Positions 33,011 through 46,400 of a DNA stretch of 64,000 nt are shown here, in pieces (the stretch's first letter is position 1; each line of letters begins with the position of its first letter). The stretch covers positions 1 through 64,000 of the forward strand of contig JAKSYS010000242.1 of NCBI GenBank assembly GCA_022925895.1, read 5' to 3'. This DNA comes from Fragilaria crotonensis (Eukaryota > Bacillariophyta > Fragilariophyceae > Fragilariales > Fragilariaceae). The position numbers and the translations under genes are program-made. The notes under the pieces were generated by a model, which saw only the letters and a program-made list of their open reading frames with translations, had not been told where the DNA came from and made no database searches.

Positions 33011-33038
33011 CACCTAAAAACTGCTTAGAACCAATAAT
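33011..33038 (+). repeat. Left TIR of the 19.7-kb segment
   Basis: 28 bp, perfectly inverted relative to 52699-52726. A related internal motif ATTATTGGTTCTAAG lies near 33206. Confidence 0.75.
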
Positions 33039-33039
33039 T

Positions 33040-33955
33040 TAACGCATGTTACGACTCAAATTATGTGTTTCAATAACCTTCCCACTCCATTTCCGTTCTG
33101 TTAAGCATTCTTCTCCTCATAATTCTATATGCTACAATTGAATCATTCTTGTACTGGCGTAGATATTCATTGAGGTATCGAACAATTGCATCGCCTCATT
33201 TTGTGATTATTGGTTCTAAGTGATACATAAAAATTAATCCATGCATGAAAATCAATTTATATGTGCGCGCGTAATTTTTTTCACACGTTCTCCGAAAATC
33301 ATGCTAATTCTTGTTCTACTGTTACGCTGCGATCAACGTGAGTCTTGTACCAACCTGGGACTTGAAAGTTTCATGCAACCTGGGACTCCTTGCCGTTGTG
33401 TGGCAAAACAACACGAGTTGCTCCACACAAAAACACAATTCTTGTTCGCTTCGCTCTTTCATTCAAGACAACAACGAGTACACTGCTTTGTTGCTCACTT
33501 CGTCTGCTGCAACAGCAGTTCCTAAAGAATTGTTCCTACATCATTTGAAACTACAATTGGCTGAGGAGGATTCATCCCTCATCAGAAGGTTGGGGCTTTT
33601 ACAGTTGGACATAAATGGTACAATTTTGTAGTTTTCAATGGTACATTTCCTACAAAACTTCACATGTCTACAGTACATGCTGTAAAAAATTGTATCATTT
33701 TGAATTTGAATGAATCTTTTTTGTTTGGCGCGTCACAAGTGCTACACATGACAAACTAACATCGCGTTTCCGTTACACTTTTCTTCCCTCCCACCGGCAG
33801 TGATTTCCCGCCCCCACAGATGTTACGACTATGTATAAAATACACTCCAATGATAACAATCCACAGTCGTTATTTAAAAAGAATGCACACTACCTACATA
33901 ACGATCTCACCGCTCACTCCATTGCCTTACTCACAAGATCAGCATCGATGAATCC
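33040..33955. other. Left arm of the nested segment, no gene called
   Basis: Two overlapping plus-strand ORFs of about 100 codons (33241-33631) have no recognisable motif. I see nothing else. Confidence 0.4.
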
Positions 33956-36900
33956 ACCAGGCCGCAGGAACACTGACACACATTTGTCTGCTGATGGCAA
34001 GAAGCGAAAACACTCTAATCACTCTTGCACCACACTGAAGGAACGCTGTCCCTCCTGTGGTCGAGAGGTCAGGTTGGTCAAATGTCACGACACCTTTCCA
34101 CCAATCAGCAATGCGTTGAGGACTACCCCAGGGATGGTGTCCCTGAATGCACCAACACCATTGTTCGTGCAAGTGTTCCAGCAAGAACTGCAATTGAGGG
34201 ACAATGCCTCCCGGACTCAAACAGGCACACCACCTCTCACTCCATCACAAACAGATTTGTGGAACCAGTTGACTCTGTCACACCATTCTTTCCCGTACCG
34301 ATGATGATTTTCCAATTGAATCATACAATGATGAGGATGTTCCACCAAGTGAATATCATGATCGCACCATATCTGAAATCCAGCCCAGCACCACAACACA
34401 AGCAGAACAAGTCCACTTCACCACCACCCTAGCAGACGATACCATCCCCTCTCAACAGGATGGGACCACTGACTGTCACTCTACAGGCCAGGCTGACGAC
34501 TCCTTGCTTGCCGCATACGAAGGAGCCATCACCAGTATGAATGATGGGGGCTTGTCACTATCACTTTTTTCTCGTGAAGAACAGGTCCAAATTGACCTCC
34601 TGCAGACATTAAACAGACTTGGTGCTCCAATGAAGGCTTATGAGGAGGTGATGAGATGGGCTACGAGGTCAGTCCAGCAAGGACACAACTTTTGCGATGC
34701 ACAGTTGACATCACGCAAGACATTAGTTTCGAAACTCAGTGCGCGTCTCAGTCGAGTTGCCCTTGAGCCCATACGTGCAGACCTGTATCTTCCATATTCA
34801 AATGTTACAATAAGCATCGTTTACTTCAACGCTTCAGCTGTGTTCACTGACCTACTTTCCTGTCCCCAGTTGAACCGTGATGAGAATTACATCTTCCATG
34901 GTGACTTCAACCCTGATCACAGTCCCTTTGCCATCCCCTCTCGAAATGTTATCGGAGACATCAATACTGGTCGCTCCTATCACTACACTCACAGAAAGCT
35001 CTGTCAAAATCCCAACGACATGCTCCTTCCATGCGTCCTTGCAATAGACAAGACAACATGTGACATAAGCGGTTCGGGTCGCTTACCCATGGAACCCATT
35101 ACAATTCAGTACGGTCTCATGAAGCATGACGTCAGAAAGAAACCATTTGCAATGCGTGTTCTGGGATATATCAATTGTTCAACAACACATTCCCGTTCCA
35201 ACAGCAATCCAAATAGGGCGACCCCTCTACCAAGGTCTCAAGAAGTTTCCGATGCAGCCTTGAGACTAAATGAGTACCACATGCAGGTCAAGTTTATCCT
35301 GGAACGATCAGGATTTCTTGCTTTGCAAGAACATGGTTTCAAATGGAACCTCAAGTATCATGGCAAGAGTTTCCAAACTGTCTTGCATCCCTACGTTCCC
35401 TTCATCATCGGCGACACAGAAGGGCATGACACCCTGTGTGGTCACTACAGGTCGCGTACATCTGGTGTTTCACAGTTGTGTAGGGTGTGTGAATGTCCCA
35501 CAGAAAAATCTGGCTGGTCCAAAGGCCGCTACTTCACAAGGCGAACACCAGCAGCTGTCAATGATCTGGTTCACCGTGGGAACCTTGAGGGTCTGAAACT
35601 TAAGTCTCAGCACTACCTCTCGAATGCTTTTGACACAGTACGGTTTGGACAACATGACAAACGAGGTATATTTGGCGCCTGTCCAGGAGAGATTCTTCAC
35701 CTTGTCTTGATAGGGTGGTTCAAGTATGTCGTGGAATCCTTCTTTGCTCAAGCGGGGAAGAATAGCATTGCCGTTCAGAAGTATGTTACCCTCTGTCATG
35801 ACATAGGCCTTCAACTCGACAGACAGAGTGATCGCAATGTCCCTCGAACATCGTTCAGAGATTTCTCCACTGCATCTAATATCCCTGGCAACGAATACGC
35901 TGGCTGCCTGTTCATCATGCTCATATCCATGCACACGTCGCGATATACAGAGATCTTTGCCAGATCTCGTTTAGCAAAATGTCAGAAGGCTGCCGACAAA
36001 CACCTAGGTAACCCTAACTTCATGGAAGACTGGAAGGACCTTCTCACAAGCTTACTGGAATGGCTTGCTTGGTTGAAACAACCTCAGATAACTCGTGTGT
36101 CAGCACAACGATCAGTTTTTGCCACCGCACATCTGATGCGCCTTGTAAAGTTTGTGGCTCCACGATTCAAAGGCATGTCAAATAACACAATCAAGATGCA
36201 TTTGGTGCTTCACATCCACGAAGACATCATTAACTTCGGTGTCCCAGAGGTGATGAATTCTGCCTACGCCGAGTCATCCCATCGTCCGATAGCAAAGTTC
36301 ACCGTCAGGAACACTCAGAAGCGCCACAAATCATTCACATTCCAGGCAGCAAATCGTTATGTCGAGAACTTGTCCATTGATCAAGGAAGCCAGGTTGTTT
36401 CAGATGACAGAAAGAAGAATACATTAACCGCAACAGGAGTGGCAAGAGCGTGGACTGGTAAGGAGTTCACCATAACATTGGACGACAATAAGGTTCCAAT
36501 TTGTGAATGGAGATTGGACAAGAAGAAAAAGTCACAAGTTCCAAGTGTCCGTCCAATCCCTGAAGATCACGTGCTATCGATGATAGCAAACCACTGTCAT
36601 CCCCATGTCTTCCCACCAGTCATCCACTGTCAAACCGAATTTATCACTGACGAGGGTCAAATTTATAGAGCACATCCTTCCTACCAAGATGCTCCATGGT
36701 ATGACCATGTTCTCCTTGACTGGTCAGAGTGTGACGATCCACTTCCAGCCCGCATTTGCACTTTCATCAATCTGTTTAACATCAAGGCAAACGCATCTAT
36801 CTGTTTCCCGGAGTCTGGACAGGAGACAGTCCCATGCCCCCCCGGGCTGTACGCTGTGGTGGAATCATACGATCCAATCCCACCATTCACCAGTGATGCA

Positions 36901-37272
36901 GACGACGAAAGCTTTGATGCCGAAGATGATACCCCTCCCGATCTCTTCCAACACTACACCAAGACTCTCCTGTCAGACAACATCTCACCCAAGCTATACC
37001 TTGTCAATGTCAAGGCTATCGTTGGCCCAACAGTGGTTGTCAGGGATGTTGTGGGACATCCCTCGGATGTGTCGGTTTCAGATAGGCGGTCCCAAGACAC
37101 CTATATATTCATGGCAGTGCGTCGTAAGGAATGGGCATCTCGCTGGGAACATAAGGTAGACCTTGCGTATCAGGAGAAGAATGAGGATGGTGCGGAGTCA
37201 ACTGAGGATGAGGATGACAGTGCGACCATCAAGGACAGACGGATGTACAAGAGGATGCATGGCACAGCATAG
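33948..37272 (+). pseudogene. Plavaka-like (CACTA-group) transposase, 5' frameshifts
   Basis: The main frame is open from 34273 to 37272 (about 1000 codons). Key segments are GDINTGRSYHYTHRKLC, PCVLAIDKTTCDISGSGRL with an Asp pair, LPMEPITIQYGLM, PFIIGDTEGHDTLCGHY followed by CRVCECP, and GACPGEILHLVLIGWFKYV. This order matches Plavaka transposases of the CACTA/EnSpm group. The N-terminus lies upstream in other frames: a start near 33948 (MNPPGRRNTD), half a zinc finger (RCPSCGREV), and its second half (MSRHLSTNQQC) one frame over near 34090. The frame shifts again near 34298, before DDDFPIES. The C-terminus is acidic then basic. The catalytic body is intact, but the N-terminal DNA-binding region is broken. 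Confidence 0.75.
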
Positions 37273-37293
37273 CGTAACACAATTCTACACCCA

Positions 37294-37881
37294 TTAGTGA
37301 AAAACAGATGAATCAGATGTCCAACGGCTTTCAGAACTGTCACCACCATCGGATTCATATCCCTCCAACCCTGTCGTTTCCGGTTGTGGAACCTTCGCAC
37401 GGATTACATAAGGTATCGCTTTTCGTATCCCTCCCATGGCACCAGGCTGCTTTGCTCTGACAACCTCCAACTCCACTTCAGGTCTCAAGAACTTTTTTAA
37501 CAAAGTCCTCAATAGCTCAGCAAAATCCGGATCATCGAAGACATAAGCATAACTGCAAGAAAGCAGCATTGCAGGTTGTAACGTCAAGTGATCAAAACTG
37601 ACCGCCTGTATCATCGTGAGCGTTTCCAACACTCCCACATCGCCCGTGCTGTGATTAACATAGCCACTCCCCACATCATGAAGAGTCTCGTACTCCAAGT
37701 GTACATCGATTGATGCACCCGCGTTTGAAGGCACTCTCGCCATGAGCTGGCGTCGGTCATCATCTGTCCAGTATGGCAGCGCTTCTCCATGACGCGTTGA
37801 TGCCCTTGCAACGTAGTAATGTTGGGTTTCACGAAAATGCATGAAACCCAACAACCACTGTCTCGTATGCACCAACAACAT
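37294..37881 (-). pseudogene. C-terminal fragment of the Plavaka partner gene
   Basis: 195 codons ending 21 bp from the transposase stop on the other strand. It reads as the last part of the large minus-strand gene that begins at 41654: RETQHYYVARASTRHGEALP, a globular block with YAYVFDDPDFAELL, and a Ser/Asp-rich end. The upstream frame (38098-37829) overlaps it out of phase and continues the same protein, so a small indel lies near 37880. Function is unknown. Confidence 0.5.
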
Positions 37882-38051
37882 GACCCATCATCACCTGAAA
37901 GTATAGCTGTAAGTGCTCGCAAGGAACCACCAACCGTTTCCAGGTTTTCAGCACCTGTAGCGTCACCTGCCATGGGTAAAGCAGATCTTCCTTCTTTCCC
38001 TTCCTTCCTCCAACGACCATCCTGAAGCCCTTCACCCACCCAAGGACATGC

Positions 38052-40190
38052 TCATAATCTTGCTTCGGTCTCCCGTGCAACCCTCCCACCGTTACCAAAT
38101 TTGCTCATAACGTTCTGCTTGGGCACTTTATCTTGAGGCAGACTCGGCGCTTTTCCATTGCACATTCCCAGTGGATGCGCATGTCTGACATCATACTCCA
38201 GCACCTCTGGCATCCAACTTGGGTTTCGTAAACTCCACATCATGTTGCACGTAGCACTCGCTCCAAATCCAGGCTGCACATCACATAGTCTTGTGGTGTC
38301 CTCCGAATACCCAACACCCCGGGGAGCATCAGCATTTGTCACGGACGTTGTGTCTGGCAAACGACGGCGAGGACTAGCCAACATCCGGTCTTCATGCGAA
38401 CGATCTTGACCAGCGTCCTCATTGGAGCGCTTTTTACCGTGATCCTCAACGTCCATGCTCCTCTGGCGCTCCTCATCGTCAAGCGTCACGATTATGTCTC
38501 GATTGACAGGCCACCGTATCTCCGTTTCCGAAACCAACCGATCATGCCATTTCCGATGAGGAGGTGGTCCACCTGGCATTTTCCTGGGTGTATTCTTTCT
38601 CATGCCATGAGAGTATTGTCCTTGACCCGCGTCAACTTTCCCAGAATCCTGTGTCACATCACGTGGCTTTTGTGAAACCACATGATCGTTGCGGCCATCG
38701 TGGAATCCGTCGCGTTCTCTCACATGGGTCTGTTCCACCATCTGATGTTCTTCCAAGCCCATCAAGTGGCTAGGGGAACTTCCATAATCAGAATGGTAGT
38801 ATACGGAGTCCACCCTGCTGATACGAAGATGGACAGACGTAGGAGGATGTTTCACTTCATCAGCACATCCCGAAGCCGGGTTGACGACCAATTCACCACA
38901 ACTCCTGGTGAGAAGACCAGTACTGCTGCTGTCTTCCGCCAGCTCATCACAACGTGCAGCATGTGGAACAGGAGGCTGCTCTTCACAAACTGCTGCAGGT
39001 GCAACAGTTTGTGAAAGCTTCGCCTGCAAGGGAGTTGCCTCATCAGCCACCGACGTCTCAACAGCGACATCATCAGCACCAACCAAATCCACCGGATTGG
39101 TGATGTCACCGTCATCGAATGGCTCTACTTCAATTCCAAGGTCGACACTACCCTCATCCGAGCAGTCACTGGCGAGGCTGTTGTCCTCCCATGATTCCGC
39201 GTCATCATCAGGCGCAACACTGACGGATGTTTCATCAACGTCCATCTCCACGTCAACCACAGCGCCACCAACACCCACCACTCCCGTCGAAGGACATTCC
39301 TTGGCTTGAGCCGCATGCACCACATCATGCGTTGAGGTGCCGCCTCCAGATGTCAACAAGTTCGCCTTCGCATCATCACTTGCGATTGCCAACGCACGTT
39401 CAGCCTCTGTCAGAAGCTTGTTCAGGTCACGAACAGACCTATCCGCAACACTGACTGCCCTCTTCGCTTCCTCTAAGGATGCAACAGCCACATCAAGCTC
39501 CCCGCGCAACGTGAGCACCCTCTTGGAAAGTTCACCAACTTCCAACTTTGCAGAACATTGGTACGATGCAGCTGCCTTGCGCGTCCCATACCGAACAATA
39601 GCAGTCTTTGCAGCAAAGAATGTTCCATACACATGTTTTCCCTCAGCACGCCTCATCATTGAAGTGCAGTGCCTGATGAGCCTGCCATCCCAGCTGATCA
39701 TGACACCATGTTTAAGACGTATAGCCATTCCGTTGTACGTTGGACCCTTCCCATCTCGTTTTCCGTACACATTCGGGAGAACAAAGTACCAGTCGTCAGT
39801 ACTTCCAGGATCATCCTCGGTCCAGATGCTAAAACCCTGAGAGGCATCATTAACATCATAGTGTGACGCATTGGAAAGGTCGACACTGACATCCATGGTG
39901 TTCGTAATGTTAGCAAAACATCCATCTCCAGCCATCCCATGCCTGGGAATGACCCCACCATCCACTTCCAGATCCTGCATTGTCCTTAACACAGCTGGAA
40001 TCGAAACAGCTGCAAGATTTGCGGATGCCACCACAGCATCCCTCAGTAACGACTGGGCACTCTCCTCAGAGGACGTCACATAGCGGGTTCTGTGCACACC
40101 ATCAAGGCATATCCTAGTACCAATTGGGTGCATGGAACCCAGGTCACCTTTACCGGCCGGCTCTCGCCGAGTTTTGGTTACGTGATCGAA
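38052..40190 (-). pseudogene. Partner protein with 2OG-Fe(II) oxygenase-like segment and coiled coil
   Basis: This is the central part of the minus-strand gene. Around 39,930-39,630 it reads SNASHYDVNDASQGFSIWTE, then DDWYFVLPNVYG and RLKHGVMISWDGRLIRHCTS. An H-x-D pair (His and Asp near 39,863-39,855) is followed by about 60 residues and a His (near 39,671) in a WDGRxxRHC context. This matches the order of metal ligands in double-stranded beta-helix 2-oxoglutarate/Fe(II) oxygenases. A heptad-rich coiled coil follows (KLEVGELSKRVLTLRGELDV onward), then about 300 residues of acidic and polar disorder. The ORF is open upstream to 40355, but that end overlaps the preceding fragment out of frame. 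The fold assignment is mine and needs a profile or structure search. Confidence 0.45.
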
Positions 40191-41274
40191 CCGTCTGTGC
40201 ATGTTTCCTGATGTCACCAAGCATCTTATCAGCAGCCGGGCCGAGTGTCGGTAGGTATCGAATCTGTATGACACTGTCCCGCGATACAGACATCTTCCCG
40301 GTTTGCGAACCCGGGTGGTTGACTTGCACCGAAACACACACATCAACGTCACCATCGGAGGGATCGATCACAAGACTCTCGCGTATGCTGATGACCCGGT
40401 GCAGAAATCCAGAGACGTAGTGTCGACAGCCACGTTTCGCCGAAGGGGACGCCTCCAAACCAGCGTTGTATGCCCTGCGAAGATAACGCCCCTCGACCAT
40501 GGCGTAATCCTGACCCTCCACATGGTCAGGAGCAAGACGAGGCCCCTCCTCATCAGGACATTGCCGAGCATACATGACCTTCTTCATTGCCTTAGGGAAT
40601 GGAAGGAGTCTCGACGTAATTCCCATCGCATCAGAATCCAGAAGGAAATTTGAGGAACCACGAGAAATTCTCCACTTCCATATTTTGTCCACGTTGCCAT
40701 CCCACAAACGGCTAACGTAGCCACCTTTAGCGAAACGATTGATCCTAGATCCATTACGTACAATCCGAAGCCAATTCATGTCCATCGGAATGTGAGTGTT
40801 CGGAACGCCGACCGACTCGTGTCTTTTCTCACGATGACAATAGTAAACACCAGCCTCTGGCAGAACAACCACAAGACATCGATATCGCTTGTCATACTTC
40901 GCATCGAGGAATTCCGGCATCACCCTTAGCTTCACAGGGGTGTCCACCACCTCCTTACCCGTCCTACGCCTAGGAATCCTCACCGTACGTGCGATAACGG
41001 CATCCATCATCACAATCTCCAGGTAGTCAGGTCGCGTGACGACGGAATGGATATCAACTCCATCATTCATGTGATCGCGCATTGCAAGTGACACATTCGT
41101 CAAGCCATACATTTCCAGGAAAGTGCGGTGAATGACCTGAACATTCGTGTTCAACAATTGAGCACTACCAGGAATCCCAAACACAGGGTCGTCAGGGACA
41201 GGCTTCCCTTCATCGCCGACAACACCGTCTTCCAAGTTTGATGGAATCTGTTGATGTCGGTGCGAGGCAAACAC
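40150..41274 (-). pseudogene. Middle fragment of the Plavaka partner gene
   Basis: 374 codons with a globular look: FLEMYGLTNVSLAMRDHMND, a basic RIPRRRTGK patch, YRCLVVVLPEAGVYYCHREK and a C-terminal block with LGPAADKMLGDIRKHAQTV. The true continuation lies in the 38052-40190 frame. It overlaps the 41151-41654 fragment out of frame at its start. I read all of these as one gene with several small indels. The family is not recognised. Confidence 0.5.
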
Positions 41275-41654
41275 TTTGCGATGACATTAGCAAACTGAGT
41301 CTTCGAAGGATGCCACGCTTTGCGAGACATCGGATCACCACCAGGAGCCTTCCCTTCCAAGTCACCAAAGACACGTGGATTGGAAGAGCCCGCGATGAGA
41401 TTACGAGCAGTCTCACCCGGAAGGGTCCTACCACCAAAGAGAACGAGTGGCTGTTCCTTGAAAGGAACCGATCCACCGGTTCCAACCTTCCCATGCTTGG
41501 AGCTCCGATCTACGTCGTACTCGAGGGGCTTCATGTGCGCAGCACCACCGGCCTTCCTTTTCCTTACTATGTTGGAGGAACTTTCATTATTCACAATAAC
41601 AGATGGATTATGGCGCAAAGGAGAAGAACCGTCCTTCCGTTGACTCCCCGACAT
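41151..41654 (-). pseudogene. N-terminal fragment of the Plavaka partner gene
   Basis: The likely start is the ATG at 41654 (MSGSQRKDGSSPLRHN). The first 60 residues are basic and Ser-rich with KRKAGG, nuclear-localisation-like. Then come LVLFGGRTLPGETARNLIAG and a Lys/Trp-containing helix (KTQFANVIAKCLPRTDINRF). The frame is lost near 41230. Function is unknown. Confidence 0.45.
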
Positions 41655-43480
41655 GATCTCGTCACCAAAAAGCCTGACGCAGCACAGTATGAACAGCACA
41701 CTGATGGTGATGTTGTTCAGGGACAGAACAACCTTAAAACCCGGGAAGAGAATCCGATGGAACTTGAGGTGACCACTATATGGTGAGTCGATCAACAAGT
41801 GACCCTTCAGAAATCCGTCGCCAGAGTTGAAACCAAAGGATACTCCAGATGATCACGACAAGCACCACTTTATGGTGAGTGCTGCCTGTCAAATTACTCA
41901 AGGATGAGCAAGAAGACCGTGAAAATGGGAACGTATCCAACCACAGCTACTACACTTTCGCTTTGTGGTGGTTGCTGCCGCCAAAAAAAAGTCACTCCAA
42001 ATGGGAGAACGTTCAAATGTATAAAATTAAAGTATAAAATTCTCCAACAGAGTGGGATGGCTTCCCGTCACGATGCAACGGTTCCGAATTGCTGCCTGAA
42101 ACTTGGCAATCCTGATGGGACAGCAAGCCGCAGGCTCCTCAGTAACCCGCACTTGTAGAATGGAAACGCAGAACTCCACAAGTTGCAACTCCAAATGGGA
42201 GAGCAAGCTTGACGTTCAAAACGTAAGAATTCCTAAATGGAGAACGGAGTGTGCAACCTGATTATCAGTGTGGTCGCAGACGGGGAGCGCAACGCCAGGA
42301 GCCACGTCAAACTGTGTTTTCAACCTTTGTGTTGATGCCGCCTTGATGCGACAAGACAACGCCGATCGGCGTGGACGCAAACGGATCAAAGCACAACTGT
42401 AGTCACTTGCGACGCGTGGCTGCGAACCGTTCCAAACGCAACCGCAGTCACTTCCAACGCGTGATAGAAAATCCTGTCAATCAGGTGTTCACGTCCGAAA
42501 AGACCGACGTCGACACACTCAATTCGCAATCTCGCAACTCCTAATGGGAGAGCTTCAACTGCTTGCCAGTAACCGATCAAACAAAGTCAACTCCTTGATG
42601 GGAGGACAGTGATGATCAAAGAAACCAACTTTTGTGCTGTGATTCGCAGCGCAAAAGCAAGAAAACCAAGAGAGGGAAACAAGATTAGCACAAGCACTTA
42701 TTTTTGCACGCGTGTACTATGCCAAAATAAGTAGCATAAGGATGTGTTGTAGCAAGAATCAGATGTGGGACTTCGATTTTTTTCCTTAAGTAAAAGGAGA
42801 TAGCAATGTGAATATTAAGTGATTAACTATGTGTGACTTTATTTTGTGCATACTACATACAGTCGTGCACAAGCTCTGACGGCGTGACGTACTTAAAGTA
42901 ACAGGTCTTGCACATGATGTTTGTTGATAATTCATCAACAACAAAGACTTAAGTATAATTAATAAAGCAAAAAATATAACATGTGAATCAGAAAATAGCA
43001 ATAGAAGAGACTAGTAACACGGTGTTCAACATTGAGTGACATGTATACTCCATCTACCAGTTACATGTGTTATTGCAAAACAATGATAGTGACACATATG
43101 TATGGGAAATAGGACATGTAGAACGTGCGTACTGACAATAGCGATTCCTCGTACGCATAGTATCAGATGTACTAGTTTTAGAAAGTAGGAATATTTGCTT
43201 CCGTTGGAGTACACGTAGTAGTAGGTAGCAGTAATAAGCGTACTGTCATTGGTTCAAGCTATATGTGCTGTACGTAGCAAATGTGTACTACTGTGGTACA
43301 GGATAACTACATACGGAATGCGGAGTTGAGTTATTGGTACAGCTGGTTTTTCGTTGAAGCGTCCGAACGTAGGTTGTGTACAATTCGTACCATGCACGCA
43401 TATTATTTCCATATCCTTTATCAAGTTTTAGTAGCAGCTGTCTCCTGCGACCATAAAAATCCATCTCTGTCGACATGATG
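41655..43480. other. Non-coding stretch with subterminal repeats
   Basis: No gene is visible. CTCC(A/T)AATGGGAG occurs at 41995, 42189 and 42538, with a variant CTCCTTGATGGGAG at 42591. Repeated sites near an end are typical of CACTA-group elements, where the transposase binds them. From 42700 the sequence turns AT-rich, then GTAC-containing to 43420. Confidence 0.5.
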
Positions 43481-43481
43481 A

Positions 43482-46400
43482 TCACACCTCGTCCTCCTCG
43501 TTTCTTGTCTTTGCTTCTTTGAGTGCACTGTTGACGAAGCCACGATCGAAGTCCAATGCACACCTGTGAGACTTGAACAATTTCATCAGGCGTTGGATTT
43601 CGGAGTACAGAAGTCCTTGATCTTCTGTTATACTTGTGGCGATGAAGTTGTGGGTACGACCTTGCTGCCTCATTCTCTGCTGACTCTCAAAAGATGATGG
43701 TAAGTACAAATATATGCGCGTGCTCTCGAAGCAAACTTTCCCATCCTTTCTTTGGTCAACTCCTTGATTGAACACGTTGAATCTCTCACAAGTTGTTTGA
43801 AATTCTCTCGTCCCCTCTTTTGAGATACAGGAACCCGTCGGTAGAAAGCCTTTGCGTGACCCCAGCAAAATTCAATGCCTTCCCTGCTAATTCGGCATGG
43901 AACTTTGGTGTTAGAAGTACCGTGATGCCCAGCTGAGATCCAAGGTACTGAAGTGCCGTTTCCTCATCCTTGAAATCAGCACACTCTGCGATGAGATGGC
44001 GTAGGGAATACCGTAAGTCAATCTTCCTGAAATTGTGTCTTTCTTTCCGTCGACAGTGTATTTATCTAACTCACTTGGATCAATCAGTCCTCTTTCCCAC
44101 AGAACTTGTAGCATGCCTTTAGATTTTCCTTCCCATCCAGATAGGATTTTGTCGACTTCTTTGTGAGTTTCGATTGAATTGTTTCTTGCCAATTCCTGAA
44201 GTTCGGCTTTAGTGTACCCGCGTTTTTGTTGGAGCGTCACACCCTTTTCGTTGAGCTCTTCAAGAAGGGTCTTCTTTGTTTTTTCAATTGGCTTGCTTCT
44301 TTTCCCATTATTCGATCATGACGTTGTAAGTCACGTTGCTCTGGTGTCAAATACCATGGGCCACAGTCGTCAGTATTGAATACCATTGACTGTGTGTCTC
44401 CGATGCCCAGGGTTGGTGAGTGTGTGCCCAGATAACCCTCTTGTGACATTATGACTGTGTCTCTCATCTGCTGTTTTGATCCTCCAAAGTTCTTTTGCAT
44501 GTTGATCGCACTGAGTGCACCATCACGTTTGCGAGCGTGTCCCTGAGAATGATCGAACAAAAATACAAAATCGAAGCTTGGATATAGGATTCGTAGGCAA
44601 TCAACCACATCCTCAAGCTGAAGACTCATGTGGTATGAATTCCAATAACCCTGATTATTGATTCCGATGAACAAGTATTTTACGAAGGGGGATTCCAACA
44701 AAATCGGCTTCCTCGTTGTTCCCAAGATTTCCATCGCAGCTGTTGTATCGAGGTAATTTCCACCGCCGAGAGCTGCTGTTTGCCTTGCCATATTCACTCT
44801 TTGTAACTCATCCTCTGTCATCTGCCTGCCAAAGCCGAATTCGCGTGACACGAACGCAGAAAGCATATACCCATCGCCCTCCGACTTGGGCAGAAGTGGC
44901 ACTTGTCCTTTTGGCCCAACCCATTGTTTGGAGGACAGTAGATACTGCGCGAAGACAGACTCATCTTGACCAATAATCATCAAGGGCCTGACTGATGATG
45001 ACACTCGTATGCTTGTTTTGCTTCAACATCTCGCGCTGCCTCTTCTCCCTTTTGATTCTTGATATGCAATTCTTCCAATAGTCAACGTGAAACTCAACCC
45101 GAGTCTCATCAGATATAATATCATAGTAATGATGTCCGAAATCTGTGTCTAAGGTCTTGATCGTAGCAGCTTCACTGAGTGGAAGCTGAATCCAACGCCG
45201 ACAACGTGGCTCAAGCACGGTAAGGTAGTTCTTGCAGAATGCATTTCGATGTGCGACAACATCTTCACGTTCATGGCCATCGACGTAGAAGCTCTTCCTT
45301 CTCGTATCATACTTGAATCCGAGTAATCGCATCCAGCGCCATGCTGTTGTGAAGCTCATGTTTTTAAGTCTATGTGCGCGAAGGAATAGCGCAATATCAT
45401 CCTCATCTTGATCGACATCGACAGGATTGCTAGTAGGATTAATGGCTGTAGTACTTGTACTCAATGTTGACGTTTCTGCAGTATCTTCGTCTACTACCGA
45501 TTCACGTTTCCACAACGCAGCCAGCCTTGGGATTACAGACGAATGAACGAATTGATAGACTGCTTCAATTGAAAGATGTGACAAGTTCTCGACGCCAAAT
45601 GCAACAATCTGCTCCTTTGCGCATGGAAACACTTCGAGAACTCGAGGAAGAGGTCGTTTCCCACACTGAACAGACAAGTTTGGGTTTGGGAAGCATTCAA
45701 AATTACGGAACACAATGTTCCAATTTGCGATGGTTTTATAGAAGGTTGCTTGCGTCATACCAACAGTGTTCAATACCTTACAAGATTCAGTGCAACAGTC
45801 TTGCCACGTCCATTCATTCATTTTGCAAGAGCCAATCGGTACGCATAACAAAGAAACGTCGCCCTTTGCCTGACAGCGCATATCTCAGCTTTGGTACACA
45901 CGTTGTCGATATCTCTACCTTGCACAACATTCCTCCAATTATTTTCTTCCTCATGAACGCTTTGAAGCAGTACAATCCTTCTCTGAAGTGCTTCCATTGG
46001 AGTTTCAGAATCGAAATCAGTATCATTCCCATCCTCGCAATTCGTTGTCCCATGTTTCTTTGGTGGTTTGAACACTCGGTATGCCTCTGGGCTACATGGC
46101 CAGTAACTTGAGCTAGAAGCATCAGCAGCAATCATTACAGCGGCCGCACCAGTATCTCCTATCCTTGCTCGTTTGCTCGGTGATTGCTCAACAATGTCTC
46201 CGATCCTTCCTCCCGTTGTAGCCTCCGTGTTGACAGGTGTAGTTATCATTGTGTCGAGCGGGTCTTGATCTTGTGCTTGGAATGACTAGCACATTTGCGG
46301 CTGCTTCCATTACTTTTTCGTTCCATGCACTGTTAAGTGGACATGGGTACCGTATCTGCCTTGATTTCTCTGTGAAGTAGTAATAGAATGTGTTCTTGTA

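Noticed and set aside
33040-33250. Left arm of the 19.7-kb segment as a self-contained short element
   Set aside because: A related motif (ATTATTGGTTCTAAG) occurs near 33206, but it lacks the outer half of the repeat, so it does not form a second terminus.
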